A DNA stretch of 64,000 bases from an uncultured Litorivicinus sp. (GCA_902558075.1 CACECO010000004.1:1-64000), one strand, 5' to 3'; shown: positions 7,355 through 17,090, counted from the stretch's first letter. Translations and numbers: made by a program. Notes: generated by a model from the letters alone, not told the origin.

Positions 7355-9280
7355 ATGGCAACATCGACTACAGAAATGCAGGAAATGCAGGCAGCTGACG
7401 GAAGTACAGAGACTAGCCTGTCGACCACAGCGCCGTCAGGGCAGGCTGGTCCGCTTGGGCTAACCAAAGGAGCGTCGTTTCCCAATTTGAACGAGATTCT
7501 CGCTCAACCTGCAGTGAAAAAGGCAACCCCAGCGATCATGATTGCGGTGCTGTTGGTCTTCCTTGTCGCCAGCTATATGGCGATGCAGGAGCCCGTCTAC
7601 CGTCCTATTTTTCCAGGAATGACAGAAGCCGATCGGCAGGTGGCGTCGGAAACACTGAAAGAAGGGGGTTTTTCGCCACGGGTTAACCGATCCACCGGTC
7701 AGCTGGAAGTTGACGCAAGCTCCTATCACGAAGCACGGATTTTCTTGGCATCGAAAGGACTACCGTCGGAGGGAACTGCCTCGGGGTTTGAGGCCTTATC
7801 AAGCTCTGCTTCAATCACCACCTCGCAGTTCATGGAACAAGCCAACTATGCAGCTGCTGTCGAGCAGGAGCTCGCAAAATCAATTATTCGGATTTCAAGC
7901 ATTAAGCATGCAAGAGTCCATCTTGCGCTACCAAAACAGTCGGTCTTTGTTCGTGACCGGACGCCTCCTAAGGCGTCCGTTGTGGTGACGCGGTTCGCGG
8001 GTCGTAATATCGATCGAGAGCAGGTGAATGCAATTATTAACTTGGTAGCGGCGAGCATCCCATATTTGAATCCGACGGATGTAGTTGTTGTTGACTCATT
8101 GGGTAACCTCTTGAGTGACGAAACTCGTGAGAGTCCTTTGGGCCTCACCAGCGCTCAATTGGCCCATAAGCAACGTTTTGAGACGACCTACCGCAATCGG
8201 ATTTATGAGCTGTTGGGTCCAATTTATGGTGAAAACAATGTTCGGGCTCAGGTGGATGTTGAATTGGACTTCACCGAAGTGGAAAGTACTTTTGAGACCT
8301 ATGATCCGAACGAAAAGGGTGAAAGAACCCGGTCAGAGGTCCTGTCACTAGACCGAACAGCCACGGCAGATGCCGAGGGTGTTCCTGGGGCAACAACCAA
8401 TCAGCCCCCGGCAGAATCTGAATTCAAATTGGATGGGCGTGCAACTGCAGAATCCTTCTCAAATTTGGGCGAAACAGTAAGTTCTCGGACAACGAGAAAT
8501 TACGAGTTGGATCGCATTGTGCGGACCGTGAAAGACGCAAATGGTCAAGTTCTAAAAGTATCAGTTGCGGTTGCGGTTAATCGGTTTGCACCTGGGGAAT
8601 ATCCACAACCGCCAGAAGGTATCGCGCCTGAGGATTTTGAAGGCCCAGAGTTACAAGAGATCTCAGAGAATGAATTGATACGAGTTAATAATTTGGTGCG
8701 TGGCGTCGTGAATTTTGATGCCGAGCGTGGCGATCAGGTGACAGTCGTGGCGACACCCTTTGATCCACCTGTAGCTTTGGAGGACCTTATGCCTTGGTAC
8801 GAGAACGTTCTGTTATTGAATATGATCAAAGGCGTCTTCGCCATGACCGTGTTCTTATTGATTGCGTACATCTTGATTCGTCCGGTCGCTTACAAGTTAC
8901 TTGGCATTCCGTTACCACATGAGCGGAAAGCTGCTGAAGCAGCGGCAAAGGCGGCTGCAGCCGAGCAGTTGGCGGCACAACCGGTGCTGGGTCCTGATGG
9001 AACGCCACTACCAGCCGGTGCTGTCGGTGTTAATGAAAACGGTGAGCCTGTTGACGCGAATGGGGAGGTCATCGTGCCAGAAGCGGAGATTGAGATTGGT
9101 GAAGGTGAAAGCCTCGAGGAAATTCGTGCGAAATTGAAGCCGAAGAAGTCAGCAATCTCAGCAGATTTATTGGATACTGCAAATACCTATGAGGACAAAG
9201 TTGCTTTGATTCGAATGCTCGTGCAGGAAGATTCTGGGCGTGTGGCTAACGTGCTCAAAGGCATGGTGAGGCAACGATAG
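7355..9280 (+). CDS. fliF: Flagellar MS-ring protein FliF
   Basis: A 641-residue inner-membrane ring protein and platform for rotor and export gate. Two TM segments are seen: near 62-80 (AIMIAVLLVFLVASYMAM) and near 490-510 (MIKGVFAMTVFLLIAYILI). Between them lie the ring-building motifs (YRPIFPGM, GFEALSSSASITTSQFMEQANY, ARVHLALPKQSVFVRD). The cytoplasmic tail ends in the FliG-binding helix (VALIRMLVQEDSGRVANVLKGM). An Ala/Pro-rich insert after the second TM segment (about 520-590) is longer than usual. fliG begins ten bases after the stop. Confidence 0.97.
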   Translation: MATSTTEMQEMQAADGSTETSLSTTAPSGQAGPLGLTKGASFPNLNEILAQPAVKKATPAIMIAVLLVFLVASYMAMQEPVYRPIFPGMTEADRQVASETLKEGGFSPRVNRSTGQLEVDASSYHEARIFLASKGLPSEGTASGFEALSSSASITTSQFMEQANYAAAVEQELAKSIIRISSIKHARVHLALPKQSVFVRDRTPPKASVVVTRFAGRNIDREQVNAIINLVAASIPYLNPTDVVVVDSLGNLLSDETRESPLGLTSAQLAHKQRFETTYRNRIYELLGPIYGENNVRAQVDVELDFTEVESTFETYDPNEKGERTRSEVLSLDRTATADAEGVPGATTNQPPAESEFKLDGRATAESFSNLGETVSSRTTRNYELDRIVRTVKDANGQVLKVSVAVAVNRFAPGEYPQPPEGIAPEDFEGPELQEISENELIRVNNLVRGVVNFDAERGDQVTVVATPFDPPVALEDLMPWYENVLLLNMIKGVFAMTVFLLIAYILIRPVAYKLLGIPLPHERKAAEAAAKAAAAEQLAAQPVLGPDGTPLPAGAVGVNENGEPVDANGEVIVPEAEIEIGEGESLEEIRAKLKPKKSAISADLLDTANTYEDKVALIRMLVQEDSGRVANVLKGMVRQR

Positions 9281-9289
9281 GAACTGGAG

Positions 9290-10339
9290 ATGGCTGAGGC
9301 ACCTGATTTATCAAATCTACCGGAAGTTCTTCGCGAGGAGATCGAAGGCCTTACGCAAGCGGATCGCGCAGCGGTCTTGTTATTGCTCCTCGGAGAGGAA
9401 GAGGCCGCCAATATCCTGAAGTATATGAATCCGGCCGAAGTTCAGCGATTGGGAGGTGCCATGGTCGGTGCCGCTGACTTATCGCAAGAGGCAATCAACT
9501 ATGTACTTGATGAGTTTGTATCGACCTTAAAAGGACAAAGTAGCTTGGGCCTCGGTGCGACTGACTATGTTGAGTCGGTCCTGAACAAAGCGTTGGGCGA
9601 AGATAAAGCGGCTTCAGTCCTAGGGCGGATCCTGCCAGGTCAGAGCTCAAAAGGCCTCGAAATTCTGCGTTGGATGGATGCTCGAGCCATTGCTGATATG
9701 GTCTCGAACGAGCATCCTCAGGTGATCGCAATTATCTTATCTGTTCTCGAACATGCGGTTGCCGCAGATGTATTATCTTATCTTCCGTCGGATGTACGGC
9801 CTGAGATTGTGCAGCGGGTTGGTGCATTGGAAACTGTGCAGCCGGCAGCCATGCAAGAACTCGAAGCGATCATGAAGAAACAGTTTAGTAACAATTCCTC
9901 GGCGCGCTCTTCAAACGTGGGTGGTGTTCAGGCTGCAGCTAAGATTATGAACTTTGCAAAAGTCGATATGGAAACCCAAGTCATGGCCGGTTTGATGGGC
10001 CTTGATGAGGAAATGGCATTGCAGATCCAGGATCAAATGTTTACCTTCGATAACTTGTTGGATGTCGATAACAAGGCGATTCAGGTCATTATGCGTAACG
10101 TCGATCAAGATCTATTGATGACGGGATTGAAAGGTGCAAGTGATCCAGTGAAGGAGAAGTTTTTCGACAACATGTCTTCGCGTGCACGCGTCATGTTTAT
10201 TGACGATATGGAGGCTAAAGGTCCGATGCGAATTAGTGACGTTGAGGAAGCACAGAAAACGATCATGCGGACAGCACGAAAGCTATCAGATGCAGGAGAA
10301 CTAGTGCTAGCGGGCGGTGGCGGCGATGGCTTCGTCTAA
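9290..10339 (+). CDS. fliG: Flagellar rotor protein FliG
   Basis: A 349-residue C-ring protein that binds FliF through its N-terminal domain, FliM through the EHPQ motif and the stator through its C-terminal domain. EHPQVIAIILSVLE is present near residues 143-156. The C-terminal torque helix has the alternating charges of FliG (QDLLMTGLKGASDPVKEKFFDNMSSRA). The start gene-to-gene spacing is nine bases and the end overlaps fliH. Confidence 0.97.
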   Translation: MAEAPDLSNLPEVLREEIEGLTQADRAAVLLLLLGEEEAANILKYMNPAEVQRLGGAMVGAADLSQEAINYVLDEFVSTLKGQSSLGLGATDYVESVLNKALGEDKAASVLGRILPGQSSKGLEILRWMDARAIADMVSNEHPQVIAIILSVLEHAVAADVLSYLPSDVRPEIVQRVGALETVQPAAMQELEAIMKKQFSNNSSARSSNVGGVQAAAKIMNFAKVDMETQVMAGLMGLDEEMALQIQDQMFTFDNLLDVDNKAIQVIMRNVDQDLLMTGLKGASDPVKEKFFDNMSSRARVMFIDDMEAKGPMRISDVEEAQKTIMRTARKLSDAGELVLAGGGGDGFV

Positions 10340-11621
10340 AGTTGCTTATGTGGCATTTGGTGAAGATGCCTCAATTGGATTTACGGGCGATGATGTTTTA
10401 AATCGCTCCAGTCATCGTTCATTTGAAGATCCGCCATGGAAGGTCATTGATTCAGATATTCATTTTAAGCCGATGTTCGTTGAGGGTTTTGAACCTGTCG
10501 ATGGGATTGATGGAGTATCAGACGATACGACTGAAACCGCGAATCTGAGCGATACTGAGGGTGTTTCCGACACCCTAGAGACCGAGGGTGATGCCTTAGG
10601 CGAGTCCATTCAAACAGATGGGAACCCGTCTGAATGGGCAGAAGTCGCTGACGTTGAAAGTCTGGTGACTGGGGTTCCAGAGGAGGAGATCGTCAATCGG
10701 GTTGAAGAGGCTGTTGCCAGTGCGCGAGCCGAACTGATTGATGAATATTCTCAAAAAATCAGTGAGCTCGAAGCAAGTATTGCATCGTTAAAGAGCGATC
10801 ATGAAACGGAATGCCAGCAAATTCGGGAGCAAACGAAAGCTGACGCAGAAGCGAAAGTTGACAAGACGATCCAGCAGTACCGTGAGCTGACACAGAAAAT
10901 CCGAACGGCTTCGACACGGGTGTCCGAGTTTTTTGAGCCCGTATCTCGGCTATCAGTGCATATCGCCGAGCAGCTGGTTCGAGGTGAATTGACGGTTGGT
11001 CCAGTCGCAATTACCCGCCTCGTGCAAGGATGTCTTGATGCAATCGAAGAGCGTGTATCGAAAAAAGAGCCGATCTTGAAGATGCATCCAGCAGATTTGG
11101 AGATGTTCTTAGACGGGTTTGATGGTGAGCCAACGGGCGTCTCTCTTGTAGCGGATGACCGACTCGCGCGAGGCGATGTGTCGTTACAAATGGATCACTC
11201 AGTAATTGATGACTTGCTGTCACACCGATTAGAGGAAATTGCTCAATACGTATTTGGACGCTCAACGAGTGATCACGATTTATTACTCGATGAGGAAAAC
11301 AATTCAATTCTTGATGAGGATTTACTACCTGTGGAGGATGTTGAGGCAGTGTCGACTGATCCGAGCGAGCTAACCGAGAACCCGAGTCACGAGGAGTTCG
11401 ATTCGCCAGAAATCGAGTCGCACACGGACGATCCGATGGTCTCTAATGAACCGGAAAAACAGGTGTTGGATGATTCGACTGAGATACAAGACGATTTTGA
11501 GTCGGACGCATTGGCAGAAACCAACGACCTGGATGTTTCGTTGGTATCAGATGATCTTGGCGAGGGTCAAATTGGTGGAGACGACACTGAAATTGACGAT
11601 ACGGATCAGTCAGAACAATGA
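10326..11621 (+). CDS. fliH: Flagellar export ATPase regulator FliH, enlarged with acidic extensions
   Basis: About 431 residues (ATG 10326; a GTG at 10317 would add three). FliH holds FliI inactive and links it to the C-ring. The recognisable core (about 125-320) includes a coiled coil and AIEERVSKKEPILKMHPAD, typical of the FliH/YscL C-terminal domain. Most FliH proteins are about 220-270 residues. Here an acidic, Ser/Thr-rich N-terminal stretch of more than 100 residues and an acidic tail of about 110 residues, probably disordered, are added. It overlaps fliG by 14 bases and fliI by four (ATGA). Position makes the assignment firm despite the divergence. Confidence 0.9.
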   Translation: MASSKVAYVAFGEDASIGFTGDDVLNRSSHRSFEDPPWKVIDSDIHFKPMFVEGFEPVDGIDGVSDDTTETANLSDTEGVSDTLETEGDALGESIQTDGNPSEWAEVADVESLVTGVPEEEIVNRVEEAVASARAELIDEYSQKISELEASIASLKSDHETECQQIREQTKADAEAKVDKTIQQYRELTQKIRTASTRVSEFFEPVSRLSVHIAEQLVRGELTVGPVAITRLVQGCLDAIEERVSKKEPILKMHPADLEMFLDGFDGEPTGVSLVADDRLARGDVSLQMDHSVIDDLLSHRLEEIAQYVFGRSTSDHDLLLDEENNSILDEDLLPVEDVEAVSTDPSELTENPSHEEFDSPEIESHTDDPMVSNEPEKQVLDDSTEIQDDFESDALAETNDLDVSLVSDDLGEGQIGGDDTEIDDTDQSEQ

Positions 11622-12943
11622 ATACGTCATTGGACTTTGAATCTTTTGCCGATTCTTTAATGTCGAATCTCAAAATTGCACCTCCTCATCGAGTCGGTAC
11701 GGTTGTCCGTGTCGTTGGAATGACACTCGAAGCCAAAGGATTAATCGCTCCTGTGGGTTCGTTGTGTAGTATTGCGAGCGAAGGACATCATGACTTTCAT
11801 GCTGAAGTGATCGGATTTGATAACGAAACGCTCTATTTGATGCCGTTTACCCAGCCGATTGGCGTTCATCCCGGATCTCACGTGAGGCTCCTCAGTATGA
11901 CCGCAAAAGCAGAGCTCGGAGACGCTCAACTGGGGCGTGTTCTTGATGGATTGGGTCGCCCACTCGACGGTAAGCCAATGCCGCTGACTGATCGCACGCT
12001 TGGACTCCAAGGCCTGATCATTAATCCGATGGAAAGAGGCGAGATTACTGAAGCATTAGATGTTGGCATTAAAACGATCAATGGTTTGTTGACGCTTGGC
12101 CGTGGGCAACGGGTTGGCTTAATGGCGGGATCTGGTGTTGGAAAAAGCGTGCTGTTAGGCATGATGTCAAAATACACCGAAGCTGACGTCGTTGTGATTG
12201 GCTTGATCGGCGAACGGGGCCGCGAAGTTAAAGAATTCATCTCCAATAGTTTGGGGCGACAGGGCTTGGCAAAGTCGATCGTCATCGCTTCTCCAGCCAA
12301 TGAGTCCCCGGTTTTGCGATTACGTGCCACCTTGCTGGCGCATCTGGCTGCTGAATACTGGCGGGACCAGGGAAAAAATGTGTTGTTATTGGTCGATTCC
12401 ATCACACGGGTTGCACACGCACAACGCGAGATTGGTTTAGCTGTGGGTGAGCCGCCAACATCCAAAGGATATCCGCCTTCGGTGTTCGCACTGATTCCAC
12501 GGCTGATTGAGCGAGCAGGTGTGGGTCGCCATGGTCATGGCTCAATTACAGCAATTTATACGGTACTCGCTGAGGGTGATGACCGTGTTGATCCAATCGT
12601 TGATATCGCGCGGGCGTCTCTGGATGGACAAGTCATGCTATCGCGTAGATTGGCTGATGCAGCGATGTATCCGGCGATTGATCTCGAAGGTTCAGTGAGT
12701 CGGGTTGCAGACCAGATTGTCTCGACGGACTGGTTGAAACGTGCGAATCGATTCAGACGCTTGTGGACGCTCTATCAGCAAAATAAGGATCTCATTCAAA
12801 TTGGTGCTTACGAACAGGGCTCCAATCCAGAAATCGACGAGGCCATTCAAAAACGAGCTGCTCTTGAGGCATTTATGACGCAAGGGTCTACAGAGCGTTT
12901 CACCGTGCAGCAAACTGAACAACTACTTTCGGGAATTGTATAA
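11618..12943 (+). CDS. fliI: Flagellum-specific export ATPase FliI
   Basis: A 441-residue F1-beta-like ATPase that energises and orders export of axial proteins. Visible are Walker A (GSGVGKSVLLG, about 171-181), GERGREVKEF, the Walker B strand NVLLLVDSITRVAHAQREI and GEPPTSKGYPPSVF, all of the FliI/YscN type. The C-terminal domain (RRLWTLYQQNKDLIQIGAY) is complete. The gene begins inside the fliH stop and ends in a one-base TAATG overlap with fliJ, so the three export proteins are coupled. Confidence 0.97.
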   Translation: MNTSLDFESFADSLMSNLKIAPPHRVGTVVRVVGMTLEAKGLIAPVGSLCSIASEGHHDFHAEVIGFDNETLYLMPFTQPIGVHPGSHVRLLSMTAKAELGDAQLGRVLDGLGRPLDGKPMPLTDRTLGLQGLIINPMERGEITEALDVGIKTINGLLTLGRGQRVGLMAGSGVGKSVLLGMMSKYTEADVVVIGLIGERGREVKEFISNSLGRQGLAKSIVIASPANESPVLRLRATLLAHLAAEYWRDQGKNVLLLVDSITRVAHAQREIGLAVGEPPTSKGYPPSVFALIPRLIERAGVGRHGHGSITAIYTVLAEGDDRVDPIVDIARASLDGQVMLSRRLADAAMYPAIDLEGSVSRVADQIVSTDWLKRANRFRRLWTLYQQNKDLIQIGAYEQGSNPEIDEAIQKRAALEAFMTQGSTERFTVQQTEQLLSGIV

Positions 12944-13374
12944 TGGCTAATTGGCAGGTCATGGTCCAGCGAGAGCAAGTGGCGCGTGATCGCGAAGGAA
13001 AGAAGTTAAGTCACTTGCTCAGTCGTCACGCTGAATATACTGAACTACGGTTGAAAACCCGTTTGATATTGACGCAGTACGAAGAACAGCTTGAATCGGT
13101 ACAAGATCAGTCACGCTCGCTGACAGACACACAATTGTATCGGGTTTCGATTGCGCAGATGCGAACTGCCCTTCAGCAAATTGATGGGCAAATCTATCAG
13201 CTGGCGATGCAGATCAGTCAAGCTCGGGCAAAAGTGGGGCTAATTGAACGAGAGCGCCAGAAGTACCAATTACTCTTGGACCAGCAAGTCGACCAGGCGC
13301 GAGCTGAGCTATTGCGAGACGAAGCACGCGTGTTGGACGAGTACTCCATCCAACGATTTAATCAGCAAAACTAA
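12943..13374 (+). CDS. fliJ: Flagellar export protein FliJ
   Basis: A 143-residue protein predicted to be almost entirely coiled coil (many Q, R and L residues, few helix breakers), as expected of FliJ, which sits in the FliI hexamer like the gamma stalk of F1 and contacts FlhA. Sequence conservation in FliJ is weak, so length, helix content and position directly after fliI carry the call. It is the last gene before a 59-base gap that contains a sigma-54 promoter. Confidence 0.88.
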   Translation: MANWQVMVQREQVARDREGKKLSHLLSRHAEYTELRLKTRLILTQYEEQLESVQDQSRSLTDTQLYRVSIAQMRTALQQIDGQIYQLAMQISQARAKVGLIERERQKYQLLLDQQVDQARAELLRDEARVLDEYSIQRFNQQN

Positions 13375-13377
13375 AGT

Positions 13378-13393
13378 TGGCTTAAACTTTGCT
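13378..13393 (+). promoter_or_regulatory. Sigma-54 promoter of fliKLMNO
   Basis: TGGCTT (13378-13383), five bases, TTGCT (13389-13393). The -12 part is perfect and the -24 part differs from TGGCAC at two places, with correct spacing. It lies in the only sizeable gap between fliJ and fliK. Confidence 0.6.
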
Positions 13394-13433
13394 GAACCTC
13401 CTAGTACTTGAGATAGGGTGAGGATCACAGCGC

Positions 13434-14723
13434 ATGCCTGCGGGATTAAATCTTCCAACAAATATCAGTCTGCAAACATCTGTAAATGCCGAAAATCCTG
13501 AGACTAAAGGAGAATCGGAGCTTGTGGTTGCAGAAAAAGACACGTCTGGATTTGCGAGTGTAGTCAATAAAATCTCTCCTGAGACGACTGGCATCGGCAA
13601 AAGGTTGCCGGAGGAAGGGTCTGCAATGGCCGAAAACCAGCAAATCCAAGATCAAAGTGACTTTCTTAAAGAGGTCAAAGAGTCAATTGCGATTCCAATC
13701 ACCGGAGAGATTCATCTGGTCACTAGTAAGAACCAAGTTTCCGAAGAATCTCTATTGGAGTTTATGAACGAGCAGGGATTATCGCGATCAGAAATACTTG
13801 CAATTTTATCGAATGGCGAAATCAGTCGAGTCGTTGAGTCAAAAACGGAAATGGGAGTCTTAACGACGGATGATTGGCTGCAGACAAAAGTAAAGGTGGA
13901 AAGTCCTGCTGGTGATACGGTGATTGAAACTTCGGAAGCGGAGCAGATGAACGCGTCAGCGCTAGTGCTTAAAGAGCTACTAGAGACACAACTGAAGACT
14001 CAGCTGGGTCAGACACAGCCATCTTACGTTGTAGAGATCATCGCTAGTAAAGCCGCAATTCAGCAACTGACAAATGGTACGAGCCAACACGAAGCCGTCA
14101 CAGAGTCAGTCTATGATGTGTTCAAATCAATAAATTTGAGTCGTTCGAGTGGTGATTCCGAGACATCTTCTCAAAATCACCGAGATTCGAGCTCACTATT
14201 TTCAGCATCCGCCCGCGCGTCCACCGAGACTGCTATGACTCAATCCGAATTGAAGGATTTCCGGTCGCTTCTTGCTGATCATTTGCGACGCGCAGAAACG
14301 ATTCAGCAATTGACTGATCGGTTGGGAGTCTTTGTTGCGAAGCAAGTGACAGCGCAGATGAGTCAAGGTCGGTGGAGTATTGACTTGACCTTGCATCCGG
14401 CTGAGCTTGGCAGTATTAAAGTGGATATGGAAATGACAGAGCGTGGGCTTGAGGCCACGTTCCGCGCCAGTCAGGGGGTAACCCGTGACTTATTGATGGA
14501 ATCCATGCCTCGTTTGAAACAGTGGTTTGAAGAAGGTGGCATTAATGTTGCTTACTCTGGATTATCGCAAGATTCAGGGATGAATCAGTCAACAAGCGAC
14601 GAGCAGACCAATGAGACTGCTCAGTCGACGAAAGATAGGGCATCGACAGAAGAGTCTGGCGAGCCAGTAGAGACAAATGACGTGACGGGAGTCGATCCCG
14701 GACGATTGGACATTCGAGTGTAA
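13434..14723 (+). CDS. fliK: Flagellar hook-length control protein FliK
   Basis: A 429-residue secreted ruler that stops hook growth and switches export to filament proteins. The variable N-terminal two-thirds are low in conserved motifs. The C-terminal Flg_hook domain (about 310-380) has LHPAELGSIKVDMEMTERG and MESMPRLKQWFEEGGI, the typical FliK signature that meets FlhB. The tail is Ser/Thr/Glu-rich. A ruler of ordinary length next to a hook protein of 1382 residues is notable. fliL follows after 12 bases. Confidence 0.93.
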   Translation: MPAGLNLPTNISLQTSVNAENPETKGESELVVAEKDTSGFASVVNKISPETTGIGKRLPEEGSAMAENQQIQDQSDFLKEVKESIAIPITGEIHLVTSKNQVSEESLLEFMNEQGLSRSEILAILSNGEISRVVESKTEMGVLTTDDWLQTKVKVESPAGDTVIETSEAEQMNASALVLKELLETQLKTQLGQTQPSYVVEIIASKAAIQQLTNGTSQHEAVTESVYDVFKSINLSRSSGDSETSSQNHRDSSSLFSASARASTETAMTQSELKDFRSLLADHLRRAETIQQLTDRLGVFVAKQVTAQMSQGRWSIDLTLHPAELGSIKVDMEMTERGLEATFRASQGVTRDLLMESMPRLKQWFEEGGINVAYSGLSQDSGMNQSTSDEQTNETAQSTKDRASTEESGEPVETNDVTGVDPGRLDIRV

Positions 14724-14735
14724 AGAGGATTAAAG

Positions 14736-15314
14736 ATGGCAGACGAACAAGTTGATGGTCAGGAAGAAGGTAAGAAAGGTGGTCTGATTAAGATCGTACT
14801 CCTTGTCGTTGGTATCGTCTTTGTTGTGATGCTAACGATTGGTCTGACATTGTACTTCACTGGATTTTTTGACCCTGGAGCTGAAGAGGCTGCCGAAGAG
14901 CAGATTTCGGCGTTGGAATCAGAAGCTGCACAAGCTGCTGAAGAAGCCGCTCAGCAACCGGCGAAGATTCAATTGGAAGCGCCGTCAGTGGAGAAGTTTG
15001 AGACTGTTTACTACGAGCTCGACCGGGAATTTCTCGCGAACGTATCTGATTCGCGAAAAGTCATGCAAATAAAGCTCGCGATCATGACACATTATGATGA
15101 GCAGGTCATCGCCAATATTGAAAAGCACGTCTTCGCAGTGCGCTCTGAAGTGCTTGATATCATGCGGCAGGTGACAGAAAGTGATCTAGTGAGTCCAGAT
15201 TTTCGGACCAATCTTGCCGAAAATATTCGGATCGCGATGAATGCAACTTTGGAAGAAGCTGAAGACTTCGGCGGAATCGAAAAAGTATATTTCGTCGAAT
15301 TCATCGTTCAGTAG
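14736..15314 (+). CDS. fliL: Flagellar basal body-associated protein FliL
   Basis: A 192-residue single-pass inner-membrane protein (TM about 17-45: IVLLVVGIVFVVMLTIGLTL) with a periplasmic stomatin-like domain. FliL surrounds and supports the stator. An Ala/Glu-rich linker follows the TM segment. The domain contains VMQIKLAIMTHYDEQVIANIEKH and ends KVYFVEFIVQ, close to the usual FliL end. AGGA precedes the ATG; fliM starts 12 bases after the stop. Confidence 0.95.
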   Translation: MADEQVDGQEEGKKGGLIKIVLLVVGIVFVVMLTIGLTLYFTGFFDPGAEEAAEEQISALESEAAQAAEEAAQQPAKIQLEAPSVEKFETVYYELDREFLANVSDSRKVMQIKLAIMTHYDEQVIANIEKHVFAVRSEVLDIMRQVTESDLVSPDFRTNLAENIRIAMNATLEEAEDFGGIEKVYFVEFIVQ

Positions 15315-15325
15315 GAGACGATCCT

Positions 15326-16321
15326 ATGGCTGATACAACACTGACGTCTGAAGAGCTCGATGCATTGAATGCGGGTGTGAGCTCCGGGGAAATCGAGGTC
15401 GATACTGGTCTTAACGTGCACGCGAATGTGGTTAAGCACGATCTCACCGCCGAAGACTCGACACTTGGTATCAATCTTTCGGCCATTGATATGGTCAACG
15501 AGCGCTTTGTTCGTATGTTTCGCCTTGGTTTACTTGAGGTATTGCGAACGAGTCCTCGAGTGAATTTGACCAAAGCCAAGATCGTGAAGTTTGGTGAGTA
15601 TTTGCCAGATTTGAAACCGCCATTATCAGTCACAACGATCCGGGCTAACCCGCTGCGTGGTTCGTCCATGGTACTGATCGAACCGAATATCATTTTTTCG
15701 GCCTTGGATAACTTCTTTGGTGGGTTTGGTCGTGGTATTGGAACGTTACCACCAGGACGTTTATTCACTCCAACTGAAAGCCGTATCATCAAGTTGATGC
15801 TAGATCAGTTATTTATTTCTCTGCAGGAGGCATGGTCCCCATTGTTGCCGATGGAGATTGAGGCTGTCGGGTCAGAAATTAACCCACAGTTCGCCCAAAT
15901 TGTTGATGAAAACGAGTTGGTGATATTGACCCGATGCGAAATTGAAATTGGACAAAACGTTAATGGCTTCATCGACATTGTGTATCCATACGCAGCGGTC
16001 AAGCCTTATCGAGAGTTGTTGAAGAGCCGGCTTCGTACCGGTGAAAGTGATGATGAGAAAGATCGCACCTGGATTCACAATATGGAGCTCGCTGCAGGTG
16101 ATGCAACATTGGGCGCCAAAGTCGAGTTAGCCAGGGTAAAAATTCCAGTGAGCGCATTTGAACAGCTTGAAGAAGGTCAAGTATTGTTCTTCAAAAAACC
16201 TGACTTTGCGCGGCTATTGATTAATGAAATTCCGGTCTATGAGGTTGCTGTGGGCACGCACGGCACTCAAGTCGGTGTGCGGATTGAGAACCCAATCAAA
16301 CCTGATGATTCAAACGAATAA
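15326..16321 (+). CDS. fliM: Flagellar motor switch protein FliM
   Basis: A 331-residue C-ring protein. The N-terminal segment LTSEELDALN matches the CheY-P binding peptide of FliM (LSQxEIDALL), implying chemotactic switching although no che genes are in the window. The middle domain carries GSSMVLIEPNIIFSALDNFFGG and the C-terminal SpoA-like domain the stretch VKIPVSAFEQLEEGQVLFF. Length is normal. Confidence 0.97.
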   Translation: MADTTLTSEELDALNAGVSSGEIEVDTGLNVHANVVKHDLTAEDSTLGINLSAIDMVNERFVRMFRLGLLEVLRTSPRVNLTKAKIVKFGEYLPDLKPPLSVTTIRANPLRGSSMVLIEPNIIFSALDNFFGGFGRGIGTLPPGRLFTPTESRIIKLMLDQLFISLQEAWSPLLPMEIEAVGSEINPQFAQIVDENELVILTRCEIEIGQNVNGFIDIVYPYAAVKPYRELLKSRLRTGESDDEKDRTWIHNMELAAGDATLGAKVELARVKIPVSAFEQLEEGQVLFFKKPDFARLLINEIPVYEVAVGTHGTQVGVRIENPIKPDDSNE

Positions 16322-16345
16322 TCAGCTAATGAAAGGAGAACGACA

Positions 16346-16696
16346 GTGAGCGAATTTGAAACCGATGAGAACACAGAAGGTACAGTCGAAACTGGAGCCA
16401 CTGAAGACAAAAGTCAGGAGAACTCAGAAGCCAAGTCGTCAATGAATCGCGAGGTGATCCAGAATATTCCGATTACACTCGCAATCGAGGTTGGACGAGC
16501 ATCTCTCAAAATACGTGATTTAATGCGTCTGACGCAGGGCAGCGTCGTCGAATTGGATCGTCTCGCAGGAGAGCCGCTTGATATTGTTGTGAACGATACT
16601 GTCGTTGCACAAGGTGAAGTGGTTTTGGTGAATGATCGATACGGCGTTAGGTTGACCAAAGTTGTCTCTGCGGCAGACCGAATCAACAACTTGTGA
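16346..16696 (+). CDS. fliN: Flagellar motor switch protein FliN
   Basis: A 116-residue SpoA-domain protein at the base of the C-ring that also receives FliH-FliI. The domain (about 40-116) has IPITLAIEVGRASLKIRDLM and GEVVLVNDRYGVRLT, both diagnostic. The N-terminal 35 residues are acidic. GTG start preceded by AAAGGAG. Confidence 0.96.
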   Translation: MSEFETDENTEGTVETGATEDKSQENSEAKSSMNREVIQNIPITLAIEVGRASLKIRDLMRLTQGSVVELDRLAGEPLDIVVNDTVVAQGEVVLVNDRYGVRLTKVVSAADRINNL

Positions 16697-16707
16697 TGGA
16701 TAATTAA

Positions 16708-17028
16708 GTGGAATATGTCGACTGGGCGTCATTTGCCGCCAGTTTTGGCTTGGTCATCGCACTCATCCTTGCGACTTTATGGGGTTTCAAGCGTTATGGG
16801 CAAATGCAGTTCCCGAAAAAGCACGGTGACGCCGCCATTCAAGTTGTTGAATCTCATGTGATGGGACCTCGACAGCGCATCGTTCTGATCCACTGCGACA
16901 ATCAGAGAATGCTTGTCGGTTTGTCACCACAAGGTTTTGCGCATCTCGGGCAATGGACGTCTGATGCAACGCCACCAGACCCTTCGTTTGCGGAAACATT
17001 GAAAGCTGTGGATCCGGATTCGGAATAA
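16708..17028 (+). CDS. fliO: Flagellar export gate assembly protein FliO
   Basis: A 106-residue protein with one N-terminal TM segment (FAASFGLVIALILATLWGF) and a cytoplasmic domain with VVESHVMGPRQRIVLIHCDNQR, the conserved FliO pattern. FliO helps assemble the FliP ring and is not part of the final gate. GTG start, 11 bases after fliN. A 128-base gap with a promoter follows before fliP. Confidence 0.92.
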   Translation: MEYVDWASFAASFGLVIALILATLWGFKRYGQMQFPKKHGDAAIQVVESHVMGPRQRIVLIHCDNQRMLVGLSPQGFAHLGQWTSDATPPDPSFAETLKAVDPDSE

Positions 17029-17074
17029 AATCCCTTCAATCGCTCATCATGATAACGGCAGCTTTAGTTGTGTC

Positions 17075-17090
17075 TGGCATTCTATTTGCA
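17075..17090 (+). promoter_or_regulatory. Sigma-54 promoter upstream of fliPQR-flhB
   Basis: TGGCAT (17075-17080), five bases, TTGCA (17086-17090), a full match to TGGCAY-N5-TTGCW. It lies in the only gap between fliN and flhB, 70 bases before fliP, so the export gate genes can be read separately from fliKLMNO. Confidence 0.75.
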
